A stretch of 64,000 nt of DNA from Chromobotia macracanthus (Eukaryota > Chordata > Actinopteri > Cypriniformes > Botiidae), in contig JAZGTH010000007.1 of NCBI GenBank assembly GCA_036877525.1, positions 11,579,001 to 11,643,000 of the forward strand. The letters run 5' to 3'. Of this stretch, positions 1 to 11,400 are shown one piece after another. The position numbers and the translations under genes are program-made. Every line of letters starts with the position of its first letter. The first letter of the stretch is position 1. The notes beneath the pieces are model-generated. The model saw only the letters and a list, made by a program, of their open reading frames with translations, had not been told where the DNA came from and ran no database searches.

Positions 1-1690
1 GTTACATGACAAGGGTATAAGGGATTTGCAATAATACCATAAAATATCTGAACATTGCATAATGAAAGAGAAAGGGAAACAAAGAAATAGCGAGATAGTA
101 GAGTCTTTAGGACTGTAATAAGATCATTATGCTAGAAGCAATATGAACAATTTACAAAACTCCAAGTTAAATATCAGCAGTCTTCCAGTAAGCAAACCAA
201 CAGGGCGATAGTGGCAACCAAAACTCCAATGATAGGAGAAAACAGGAAGAACCAGTTCTCCTCTGGTATGTTAAAGCTGCAATTCATAACTTTTTAGGAT
301 ATAAACGAAGAGCTGGTAATACTGATTTATAGTTTTATATTGATTTAAAAACTGTTGGGTCTGATTTTGTAACAAATGTCAGGCACTGAGGAGTGTTACA
401 AACAGAGTTAGCAGAGAAGCATAATGTTACTAATTGCAACTATAACATCACAAACACTTGAGGTAGTTAAGTAGATAATAGGAAATTTAGTCCATCATAT
501 TCCCTTTGATCTTTCTCAGGGGTCATCCCATCTCCCCACCATCTGGTCTAGATAAAGTCAGGATCCTGCTGCCAGGACTTTGAGGAAATGACAGACTTAG
601 TGTGGAACTAGTATATCTGTTCTTAGGGGAAAATGTCCCCGGTTCTGGTTTACCTAGTTAATGCAGCCTGCAACAATCCCTTAAAGAATTTAAGTAATAA
701 ATCCATAGAATTTAGAATAAATTCATATGTGTAGGCTAGATTAAAAAGTTGGGTTTTTAATCTAGATTTAAACTGACAGTGTATAACACTGGGGAAACTG
801 TCCAAGGTTGGGCGCCAAATATAAAAAAGCATCTACCACCTGCGCTTGATAAAAATTCTGATTATTAACTGGGCAGAATTTTCAGACCACAGTGAACGTA
901 AAGGGCTGAAATAAAAAAGGAGCCTGCTCAGGAGTTAAACAATTTAGGGCTTTACAGGTAATCAACAGACTTTTGAAGTTTATATGATGCTTGACAGGCA
1001 GCCAATGCAGTGTTGACAGAACTGGGCTCATATGGTCATACTTGTTTATTCTCCTAAGAACTCTGGCTGCTAGTCATCCAAGTTTTGATATAAACTATAC
1101 ATTCTGTTAGTCTGGTAAATGTATGCATCTTGTTGGTCCTTGAAGAAACACACAGCTGAATATTGTCAGCATAGCAATGAAAACTAACTCCTGGTCTCAT
1201 AATAATTGCTCCCAGAGGTAGCATATACAGAGTAAAAAGCAGAGGCCCAAGCACAGAGTCCTGCGGCACTCCATATTGAATTTGTGATCAATATGACACC
1301 TTTTCAATCACAGCAACAAACTGGAATCTGTCAGATAAATATGATTTAAACCATAACAGTACAGTTTTATTTATACCAACATAATTTTCAAGCCTGTTTA
1401 AGAGAATGTTGTGGTCAGTAGTATCAAAGGCTACACCAAGGTTGAGTAGCACTAGAAGAGAGATGCAGCCACGATCAGCCAATGAAAGTAAATCATTTAT
1501 CACACTGATGAAAGCAGTTTCTGTACTATGATGTGGCCTGAATCCCGACTGGGAATTCGTGCAGATACCATCTGCAATTTACTAGTTACTAAGTGTTTAA
1601 TAAAAGGTTCGACAACAGCCAGCTTGTAAGTTTTTGAGACATATTCAAACACCAATGATGAATTATTAACACTACACAGCAAAAATTGGA
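1..1690 (-). mobile_element. L2-clade LINE, degenerate, 3' part running off the window start
   Basis: The minus strand carries reverse-transcriptase remnants typical of fish L2/CR1-group LINEs: PQDSVLGPLLFTLYMLPLGA followed by FHCYADN (the YADD motif, here with N for the last D) at 1269-1054, and a more N-terminal segment LLVLLNLGVAFDTTDHN at 1503-1288. Positions 1-800 match the 3' UTR seen in the other L2 copies of this window (9257-10275 on plus, 30284-31100 on minus). Frameshifts and stops break the ORF, so the copy is dead. The real 3' tail lies left of the window. Confidence 0.85.
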
Positions 1691-1739
1691 GTGTTGAAAT
1701 TTCTGTGTTAAACCTTTTTGAGTTGATCTGCTCTGATTC

Positions 1740-1910
1740 TAAACAATGACACCCTTATCTCAGTTTTTGCGATCTTCCGACACAAAAAAAAAACTGAGGA
1801 AAGCATGGGTGAGACGAATACAGCAGGATAAAGGTCCTTATTTTAAAATACATGGGACTGCGTTCATGTGCAGTATATGCATTTCGAAACTAATGATGTC
1901 TATTTCCTAC
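1740..1910 (+). pseudogene. THAP-domain-like relic
   Basis: The frame from 1746 reads KKKLRKAWVRRIQQDKGPYF...TAFMCS; the overlapping frame then reads MHFETNDVYF. Joined across a one-base shift this resembles the second half of a THAP zinc finger: conserved Trp in KAW, then Cys-x2-His followed by Phe (CS.HF...DVYF). The first Cys pair was not found and there is no continuous ORF. THAP domains occur in P-element-type transposases and in domesticated DNA-binding proteins. I read this as a degenerate exon or transposon remnant. Confidence 0.4.
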
Positions 1911-3102
1911 AGAGTGACCATTTTGAAAGTTTTTTGAAGTTATGTCTGAAACTAAAGTGGAGCATTCTAAAATACTGCAATAAATTTGTCCAAATACTGA
2001 CCACAGGAGAGCATAAAATGCTAAAGTATGACTTAGGGCTAAACTTTCACAACATTTAGCAACCTGCCCTTCAAACCAAATGTCATAACAGGCCAAGCCC
2101 CTTACTTCAACAGCAGAGTTTAGCCAGTTGTTGCTGTCAGCAGAAAAAAAACATCAAGTAATCTTGACAAGAAGTTGTCAAGTTGTCATCTTTCATAAGG
2201 TAGTGGCAATATAATAATGTTGTGAGTTGCTCAAACATGAATGAGATTGAAATCAGGTCTTCATAGCCATTCCCATATTATATTTAAGCAATCACTTTTA
2301 TGATGTTGTTTTCTCTGTGGCTGCACATTATGTTTAGTGTTCATCTCAACCTCAATCTCAACAACCAGCATCAGCACTCGTACCTCCTTGCTGTTGGATA
2401 TCAGAAGAGCAAGACTGACAGCTTCTACATCACCTTGGATAAGCATCTCATCCCATGCCAGGCAAACTGCTCCCTACCAAACAGGTGGTTTATTGAAATG
2501 ACAGTGTAGAATGTAACAGGTAAGTATCGATATAATATTAGTCCTTGAGTTAGCGGAGATGGATTAGTAATATTGCTGATGTCCTTTACCAGATAGTTGA
2601 GAATGGAGGAGATGGTATGAATGCCAGGAGCTGGTAACGGATCGGGTTGTGAAACACTGAGGCACACACAGACTATGGAGAACACAGGGAAGACGCTGGA
2701 GATGAGGGAGATCGAGAATAGGTAGATACTTCGCATGGGAATGAGTCCTTTTCCTATTGGAGACTTGACAATGTGTTATAGAGAAGTGTGTGCTTTTAGT
2801 GTGCAGACGGTGATTGGGGAAATGGCGAACAGGTGAGTGTGATTAGTAGATTAGTGACTGGGATCATTGACAGAGGGGGGAACCTGGTGTTTCCGTGACA
2901 CTTGGGGCATTTGACAAACTTTTTAAGGCACTTTTTGGTGTTTAATTTGTCTTATAATAGTGCACTTGTAATTTCTTACACATTCCTTACCACTGTGCAC
3001 AACATTGATGTAGGGGAAATGGAGTCACCTAAAACTGAGAGCCTGAAATTGTGGTCAACAATGAAATCTTTAAAATGACATTGTCAAAAGATGTTTTCTA
3101 AG
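1911..3102. other. Intergenic stretch, nothing recognised
   Basis: Short ORFs on both strands (for example minus 2736-2425) show no domain or motif I recognise and no splice-consistent continuation. No LINE, SINE or DIRS similarity to other parts of the window was seen. Confidence 0.4.
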
Positions 3103-3283
3103 CCAGTTGGGTTAAAGTTGATGGTGTAGAATATAGAGCTGGACTTGTTATTTGCAGTGCAATAGAAAATGAAATACCAGTCTTTGGTCAAATAAGTGAT
3201 GTACTTTTCGTTGACAATCACGTTTATCTATTTACAGAGAATCTTGATGAACATCCTCATGCATTCAGAATACTACAAAGGTA
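3103..3283 (+). pseudogene. Fragment like the C-terminal module of uncharacterised, transposon-associated fish proteins
   Basis: One open frame reads WVKVDGVEYRAGLVICSAIE, then EIPVFGQISDVLFVDNHVYL and HPHAFRI. This pattern (short beta-rich module with xYxxG..., P-x-FG-x-I, and a terminal H-x-HA/F) recurs in many predicted, unnamed fish proteins tied to repeats. The segment is preceded by a possible acceptor ending ttctaag and followed by a gtagga donor-like site. No neighbouring exon was found, so it is more likely a relic than a gene. Assignment rests on remembered family flavour only. Confidence 0.35.
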
Positions 3284-4689
3284 GGAAAGGTGTATCATAA
3301 AAATGTCATAAGATTAAAATTTAAAAGCCATTAGATATTCATAGTTTATACAGTGTTGGCAATGTACCTTTTGTAATGTTTTAATTAAACTTCAAATTGC
3401 ACTGAATCAAATGAATCAAAAATAAAGAAGATGATGGAAATTATTTTGTAAATTCATTTAACTGTTTTTAGTTCATTTAACAGTCTTAACTGTTCAGAGT
3501 GAAAGCAATTCAACCCAGCTAAAACATTTACTCTAAACAGTGTTGTTTTTTAACAGTTTGTTATTTTAACACTTTTTGGAGTCAAAGAAGGAACTCTTGC
3601 ATAGTGTAAAATTTTTTCTAATTTTGAAAATGTTAATTTAACTCCAGAGAGTGTGGAGCTACGTAAACTCTGAAAAAGTGTTGATGTTAACCAAACTGTT
3701 ATTTATAGAGGACAACAATCAAAGCTAGCAGTATCTGATTATAGTATCTGATATAATCAATATAGCAGCAAATTACATTTAAAAATTTAGACACCAAGGA
3801 GTAATGAGAAAAGAAAGTAGTGAGAAAAGAGATTCATAGTCTCTGAGCTTGCCCTACTGCCATGACAATATCTACATCATGAAAGCATTCCAGAAGAATG
3901 TTCTGTTGCTTGATACTGTTTTTTCTGGTTTAAAGTTCAGACCTTTTTAAGATCTACATAATGTAAATGCTATCATTTGACTTTTTTTTTTACAGTTACA
4001 CTTTTAAAAAATAAAAAAATAAACGTTTAATTTTATTGATTGTGTGATTTGAGTATAAAAACTGCAGTTTTGTGACTATAGCTGTGTGGTTTACTTGTGA
4101 TGGATCAAACTATTTTTACTGAATCAAGACCAGACACATTTCCACCATACTGGTTCCTTTGTGTTAGCTGAAATGTGATTTATATCATTATATCAGTTAA
4201 ACGTAATTTAAACAGCCATATTGTTTCAGATAGCATATTGTACCTTCTGTAAAGAAACATGTTTACAATTTAAAATTGTGGTTTTATTGCCTAATATTAG
4301 CTCTACTTCAGCACAACATGTATCCATAAAGTCTTGGTGTGTTGGTTCATTTGTCATGATTTCTGTTCCTTAGTTTTCTTTTCATCACATTGCTGTTCTT
4401 GACAAACTCTTTTGCTGAAACACACAAAAGCGATATTCTAAGTGGACTGCTCATTGTATTTCATACTCTTAAGACTTATTTACAGTATGCTTGCAGTATG
4501 TATGATTGCATGATTGCAGTATGTATTTCAAGGAATGTAGTCTTACATTTTGATGTAGAATTGGTTCCTGTCATCTGGCAGTAATCACCTTTTCTCCAAT
4601 TGCTTCACCATGTCTTTCACAGATTGTCTGGGCATTGCTGAAAATGATACATGTACAATTAAATTATATTTTCAAATGTTATTTGGATA
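3284..4689. other. AT-rich intergenic DNA
   Basis: Very AT-rich sequence with no credible coding exon or repeat family that I can name. The terminal exon of the CD2/CD58-like gene starting at 21972 could lie here or nearby on the minus strand, but no candidate could be supported. Confidence 0.4.
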
Positions 4690-4820
4690 GATTTCTGAAA
4701 AACATCTATCACCCCAACATGACTATAGGTTTACGCACACGCAACACCTGCCAGAGCTGGAATCGAACCAGCAACCTTCTGATTACAAACCCAACTCACT
4801 TACCAGCCACAACTGCCCAA
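4690..4820 (-). mobile_element. tRNA-derived SINE fragment
   Basis: On the minus strand the segment reads gggcagttgtggc...gagttgggtttgtaatcagaagg...ggttcgattcc, i.e. a tRNA-like A-box region, anticodon-arm-like region and a canonical B box (GGTTCGATTCC). The same head occurs at 30185-30256. Fragment only; no intact tRNA fold (no matching acceptor stem). Confidence 0.65.
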
Positions 4821-4929
4821 GAATATATAGAAATGCCCCAAAAGTACAGAATGTCTATTTGTTTGCTCTTTGAACAAATAAAGGGTTTTCATGCCTTTGT
4901 TTCAAATGGTTCATCCCTTTTCCTAATGT

Positions 4930-5377
4930 GATCCTAATATTTGGACAATTGGTTCACAATTGTGTTTTTAAGTATTCCACTGTGTCCTGTTGCATTCATT
5001 GTTCACACATTAAAAGCAGGGAATGTGTTAATGTTTATGGACATTCTGTACATTTGCCTCTTATTCATCTTTCAATCATAAAAGATTTGTTGACTCCACA
5101 GTAAACAAAAAATCCTCTGTTTGTTGTCTTAAAACTGTGTATGTATGTATGTGTGTGTGGCTTACTTGCTTAAAACCTCATTTTGGGGAAATCCTCATTT
5201 GTAAAAATGCTACAAAAATGTAGTTAAATATTGTAAAAATGCTCTTTGTTTTTTTTTACAAAACTTTTCTGTTAGGCTTAGAGTGTGGGTTAGGGTTGTG
5301 TTATAGTGTAAATAACTAGCTGTGCATAAAAACAATAGAAGTCTATGGAATGTACCCATTTAGATAGATAAGAAAAC

Positions 5378-5425
<48 letters not shown>

Positions 5426-5590
5426 ATTTCATTAGAAATAGTATGAAGCACTGGCTTGACCAGTTTTATACTACACCCTTCAAAGCATTAGTGCAAAACA
5501 AATGAAAGCTTTGTAAAATAGAATGAATGCACGCACCCTTACTAAAAATGGGAGAAATAGAAATAGCATATTAGTGCTACTACAAAAATA
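4930..5590. other. Non-coding stretch with simple repeats
   Basis: Contains a short (TATG)n tract near 5140 and the GT/GA microsatellite listed separately. No coding exon or named repeat seen otherwise. Confidence 0.4.
5379..5423. repeat. (GT)n(GA)n compound microsatellite
   Basis: About seven GT units run directly into about sixteen uninterrupted GA units. Confidence 0.95.
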
Positions 5591-7945
5591 ACACCTCAGT
5601 TACATATGTAACCCTTATTCCTTGATAGAGGGAACAAGACATTGTGTCGATGATGACACCTCTGATTTTTTGTATAAAAGGCCAATGAAAACTGGTGAAT
5701 GGAATTTGCGTGCCAGTCACCGCCCTGGGTATATAAGCTGAGGATATTGTGAGGATATCAGATATTGTGCTGAGGAGTTGCAGACAGTCACAATCCCCAG
5801 TGTTGCAGTTCAGTACTGTGGCATGAGGGACACAATGTCTCGTTCCCTCTATCACGGAACAAGGGTTACATACATAACCGAGATGTTCCCTTTCTGTCGG
5901 TCTCTCGACGTTGTCTCAATGATGACACTACGGGTCCCTTTTACCGGCTGACGGCTACGAGCTAAGCGAACAGACGCGGGCAAGCTATAGTGTACCTCTT
6001 CATGAGTGCTATGTCGCAACCTCCCAGATTGCATGTAAGGCGCCTCCCGACATAGGTGGGAGCAGACACTTACCAAACAGGACCTGAGTGGTGGCCAGCC
6101 ATTGGGCAAAGCTGGGACAGCGCTCCCCCTTCTGCTGATGGGGGAACACTACGGAGACCACATCCTATAATAATAGGTGCCATTGTGGTAAATACAATAT
6201 ATAGACATACTTGACAGGTAGTACACATGAAAAACTACTGAGAAGGCCTGTATCTAAAGTGAGGGCGTTTAGACTCAGCAGTGAGGTAGAGGTACCCTAT
6301 AGAGGGTAAGACACAGAGTTTACCAATGGGGAAACCTTAGCCAGAGCCAAAGCCCTTAGCCAGAGCCAGGGAGAAAGCAACTCTCCTAGTGGAGTGCGCC
6401 CTGATACCCAAGGAGCTCTGTTGTCCCTGTGATTGGTAGGCCATGGAAATTACCTCCACAATCCAATGGGCCAACCTCTGTTTGGAGAGAGCCTGCCCTT
6501 TCTCTGCCTTTCTCTGCCCTTTCAGCCTGCTGACCTCAAAAGCACACAAAGAGCATCTGACGCTCTCTGTGCATTCCAGATAAATGGGCAGTGCACGTAC
6601 TGGACAAAGCACGGACAGAGCTAGGTATTCCTCCCCAGTGGGGAGAACTTACAGACTCACCACTAGGTCCCAGAAAGGAGTAGTGGAAACCTTGGGTCCG
6701 TAGCTGTAGAAGCCTGTAGCAGGGGTTGTAGAAGCCCCTGTTCATCTTGGCTGGAGGAACGTTATCTATCATTCCATTCTGGAGAAGGGTGGCGATCTCG
6801 CTCCACAGGACAGGGGCCTCCTTTTTGCCTCATCCAGAAATAAAGAGGCCTAGGGCAGGTCCTGATGAGGCAGAAAGTGCTTGATTGCCTCAGTCTCTGT
6901 TTTTACCTGCCTGTAAAAGAACTGTTGTGCAAAGTCCTCAACAGTGTCGCCAAACAGACTGGCTTAGGAGATAAGTGCATTGAGAAAGCAATGTCACGTA
7001 TCTCTTCTCTACAAGATTTAGCCACAGGTGCCTTTCCTAGACATGAGTGTGGACATCGTTCAACCCAGGGCACGCGCCGTGACCTAGTCGCCCGTAGAGT
7101 GAGGTCGGTCACCGTGTGCAGCTCCTGCAATTATAGCTGAGTCAGAGCTACCGTCAGGCAGGTCCCTCAGAGCCTTGGCCTGATGGAGCTGCAGGATCAC
7201 CATAGTGTGGAGGGTAGAGGTGGCCTGACCTGCAGCCATGTAAGCCCTCACCACCAGCAACAAGGAGAACTTACAGGGAAGGGAGCCTAGGTCGGTTCCC
7301 CCAACATAGCCCTTGGCCTTTTGACATAGCCCTTGGACACTCCGCCGTTGAGGGTAGTGAGGATGAGGCGCGGACAAGCCTGCAAAAAGTGTACATGCCA
7401 TGAACAGTTTAGCACCACATCTTGACCCTAGATACCACTTATCAAGCCACGAGTGCTTGGGAGAGGGTGGAAGCTTCCACTCCAATCCGATGCTTGCTGC
7501 CACCCGAGATAGCACCCCCGATAGTTCTGCATCTGCCTCTTCCTGGGCCCCATCCTGGGAGAGCAGAGCCTTAGGAGAGTCATCCTCAGAGAGGAGCAGT
7601 GAACCCTCTGCATCATCCTCACAAGTCCCAAATTAGACAGCGACCTCACCCACTTGGGAGTGCACCATACCCGTGAACTCTACCGGCTGGAACAAGCGTA
7701 ACAGGGGCTGGGAGGTCCGTGAAGATGGTCCTTCTCAGTGAAGCAGGTGAGCTGCTGACCTGCTGAAGTGCCCAGGGTAGGTTTAACTGAGGACGAGACG
7801 AGGCAAACCACCGCTGTTCAAAACGTAATACACAGCAGGAACGAGAAGAACGCTCCAGTTTTTCTTCCGTATGTGAAGAGGCGTTGGGACCGCACATTAC
7901 CTAGTGTCGTCATTGACAAACCCTAGTGTCATCATTGACACAATG
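5590..7945 (-). mobile_element. DIRS/Ngaro-like tyrosine-recombinase retrotransposon, internally deleted
   Basis: The minus strand holds, in order, a gag-like region (7900-6900; segments such as QAKALRDLPDGSSDS and DLTLRATRSR) and a tyrosine recombinase segment (6612-6337: LCPVRALPIYL...SKQRLAHWIV...GIRAHSTR) with the catalytic H-x-x-R as HSTR. The reverse transcriptase and RNase H regions expected between gag and recombinase are missing. At 5598-5880 an inverted-repeat unit with arms of about 50 bp (around the boundary motif gttccctctatca) marks the terminal structure. Stops and frameshifts show the copy is inactive. It lies 3' of the last recognised tail exon of the CD2/CD58-like gene. Confidence 0.8.
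6337..6612 (-). pseudogene. Tyrosine recombinase fragment of the DIRS-like element
   Basis: Open frame of 91 residues: LCPVRALPIYLECT near the start, SKQRLAHWIVEVI in the middle and RAHSTR near the end, matching the box containing the H-x-x-R active-site pair of DIRS/Ngaro recombinases. The final tyrosine box (AGWATPNTFARFYNL-like) that should follow is absent here; compare the copy at 14752-14943, which keeps that box but has lost this one. Confidence 0.75.
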
Positions 7946-8212
7946 TCGATGTTATGGACGTTATGTGGCATCGTTTTAGCTCAAGTTTTTTACGTTTGTA
8001 TTTTGGCAATGTGGTTATGTTTTCCATGTTTCCATGTTTTCAAGTCTCAGTTTCCATCTTACAAACTGTTCACAAACTTAAGCATGAAGGTCACTGACAT
8101 GCATTATATAAACAGAAAATTCTATATGAAGATACAGAAATGTGATACTGCACTGAAAAGTTGTCATTACTACAGCACTCACAAAACTAAAAAGACATTC
8201 TAATGTGCTTAC
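7946..8212. other. Presumed intron of the CD2/CD58-like gene (or its 3' flank)
   Basis: No repeat or exon recognised between the DIRS-like element and the acidic tail exon. Confidence 0.3.
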
Positions 8213-8437
8213 CTGAATCAGTACTCTTCTGACATTTTTCATCAGGATCTTGTTGAGTGCTGTCCTGATCAGCTGAACACTGCATGTTTTTCGGTAATTT
8301 ACTATCTTTGTCCTTGTTTTCTTTATCTGCCATCTCAACATCCTCCCTGTGTTCACTTATGTTCTGCTCACTGTTTTCCTCACTGTCATCAACAGCGGCA
8401 GCAGCATCTTTTGTAATGCTCTGGTTAGACTCCTTTG
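8213..8437 (-). CDS. Receptor 1: acidic tail exon D
   Basis: Acceptor ttttttcag, donor gtaagc, 225 nt, phase 1-1. Encodes AKESNQSITKDAAAAVDDSE... ending QKSTDSG. Same start (AK) and end (SG) as the two duplicated tail exons but strongly diverged, so probably an older duplicate. Confidence 0.65.
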
Positions 8438-11400
8438 CTGAAAAAAATAAGCAGTTGCTGCTTGATTGTTCTGTGAATTTCAAAGTGACAGTGCTTTTAC
8501 AATATACACTTTATCAATATGTATGTTTCCTAAGAACAAACCTATGGCCTTTGTGCTGCTAATGCAATGCTCTACTCATTGAGCTAAAAGAACTACAGCT
8601 ACAGGAGCATTATAACTTTATTACTAAGAAACCTTTATATCTTTAAACATTTTCTTTACAAACAATAGGTCCACTTATTAATAATTTGTAGAATGAATAT
8701 TTATGCATATAATTTTCTGTTTAAAGTGTACTTCATACAACCATTATTGAATTGTCTTTTTTATGTTTACGTTTAATCATCAGATTTGCAATAATCAACT
8801 ACAAAGGCTACAACCTGATTCATCCACACAAAGTAGCACGACTAACATAGAACAACAACTCTGCAAGTAATTTGCATTTTTATGTTTTAATTTTTTTGTT
8901 TTAATTTAATTTTATGTAAGTAATTTTAATTTTATGTTTTAACCACAAATGTTGATAGAAACGCCATTCAAATTGTTTTAATGTATACTATTTTAGATTT
9001 GTGTTTAAAGTTACTTGTGTTTAAAGAACTAATAGCAAAGATGGATTGTGCTTGCTTGGATGATTGGATGTTGTTAATCATTGTCAGGATGTTGCTGTGT
9101 GGTTGCTAAGATAGCATTAGCACATTTCTATATGGGTGTTCTGGGTATTTGCTAGAGTGTTGCTAAGTTGTCTGCTAGTTTATTGTTTATATAAACAAGT
9201 TTTGCATGAGATTTGAATAGACTTGCATCATTTAAATTACCCTTAAACTTTGAATCTCTTTAATCTAGCCTATATTGTTTTATGGATTTATTACTCAAAT
9301 CCCTTGAGGAATAGATAGGCTACACCGGAACTGGGGACACTTCCCACAAGAACAGATGTACTGGCTCTACACTAAGTCTGTCTGTCCATTTTCTCAACAG
9401 ACTCAGCTCCAGTTCTACCTGACTCTAGTCCCATTTCCAAGTCAGCTAGTTGATAATCCATATAACAATTTAAGAAGATTACATGCATAACCTGGATCAT
9501 CCTAAATCAGTGGAAATATGATAGACTTCTTTATTAAACTTCCTATTATCTACCTACCTCCAGCCCAATTACATTCTACATTTTAGTTCCCTGCCCAGTC
9601 AAAGCAGTGTGTGATGTTATAGCTGTAATTAGTAGCATTATGCTTCTGCTGACATTTCTGTTTGTAGCATTTCTTAAATAATTTAAAATTATAAATCAGT
9701 GTTATCAGCTCTACGAATTGCTGCTTTAATGTACCAAAGGAGAACTGGCCCTACCGTTGAGCCTGGTCTCTCCCATCATTAGAGTTTTGGTTCCTTGTCG
9801 GCTTGCTTACTGGGAGACTGCTGACATTTAACTTGGCTTAGGGTTTTGTAAATTGTTAATATTTCTTTTAATATTGCATAATGATCAAACTACAATCCTA
9901 AAGACTCTACTATTTCTCTGTTTCTTTGTTTTCTTTTCACTTTCATTATGCAATGTTCAAATATTTTATGGTATTATTGCAAATCCCTTATACCCTTGTT
10001 CTATAACATTTTATCTGATTTCTAAGCACCATTTCCATTTAAGATGGAACGGCATATCTTGCCTAATATGATACCTGTCATGTTAATTGACTAAATGACT
10101 AAATTGACTAAAGTAAATACTGTTTTAGTACTGTTCTGTTAGTATGCTGTTTACTGTCTAGTATGCTGTTTTCCATGTTGTACGTTTGATACTTTTTTTT
10201 TTTTTTTCATTATATGTAAAGCTGCTTTGAAGCAATGCAACATTTAAAAGCACTATATAAATAAAACTGAACTGAATCAATACAAATCCTCCAAAACTAT
10301 GTACAAATGTACTTACCAGATTCATGTATCTGCTCAAACTGATCCTGGGAGTTGGTTTCACTCAGCTCTTGTATATTCTCATCATCTGAACAGTTTTCTG
10401 ATTCTGTGTCTTTATTCATCTGCTCCGTTTGCTTGTCTTTATCCACAAACTCTCCTCTGTCATTACTCCTTTCATGTTCTTCACTGTTCTCCTTATTGTC
10501 TTCTTTCACAGAGCTCTCAGTATCATCCTTTGCTGGTAATTGCAATAGTATCTTTATAAATTTCTTTATAGATTCTGAGAGACTATACACCCAAAATAGG
10601 CATTATGAACTCTGCACACCAATACCAAAAGTAATTGAAATAACAAATACAAAATTGTTTTTTAAGTCTTTTTCAAGACATCTGCAGCTATATGTCTGCT
10701 CTAGCCTCTGTAGGCCTACTACTCTGGTTTAATATTGCTGGCTTTGTTGTGATAAATTGCTTGTTCAATTTATATTGAGATATACAGTGTATAGCAAAAT
10801 ATAGCAGTGCATGGAGACGATAGACTCATATTATGATAAATTACATAGATAAGTTTTTGTATCTTTCCAGACACCCAAAAACAATGACAGTTTCTCATAA
10901 AAAGGGTAACTTTTTCATAACTTTTTTTTAAGTTATACTCATGCTTGAAGTGAGTACCAGAACTTATATTTTAAGCTTTAGAATACCCTCACTTTTTCTA
11001 GCATATCTCCTCTTCTCATATCTTTCCGGTACTTAAAACCAGGGACATGTGTCTTAAGCCACTGACTATCTGCTCTAACAGGCTGAGGTGAGTGATCAAC
11101 AGCATAGTATGAGCTATATGAGCAAAGTGCAGTGGAGAGGATTCATATCTACCCTAGATATTTTCTGTATCAATCTGCTAAAGATCCGCTGAATCTGCTT
11201 TGTGTTTTCTCACTCAATCCCCAGCAATCATTCACAGTCACTTCATTCAATTCATTTCATTGACAAGTATATGCATGACAAACCAAGTGATAAAGTGATA
11301 TAGTCTAGTTCCCTTTTAAGGGGAATCTTTTGTCTGGTTTGATGCTATGGAGAATGACTTCAGTGTAACCAGTGTCTGAATCTAATCATGCCAAACTAAT

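Noticed and set aside
2425..2736. 103-residue minus ORF
   Set aside because: No known motif and no partner exons; hydrophobic start but no convincing gene context.
7084..7515. 143-residue minus ORF as a host gene
   Set aside because: It is the gag-like part of the DIRS/Ngaro-like element; matching segments recur at 11817-11999.
8525..8592. Functional tRNA gene
   Set aside because: A-box-like but with a decayed B box and no acceptor stem; SINE remnant.
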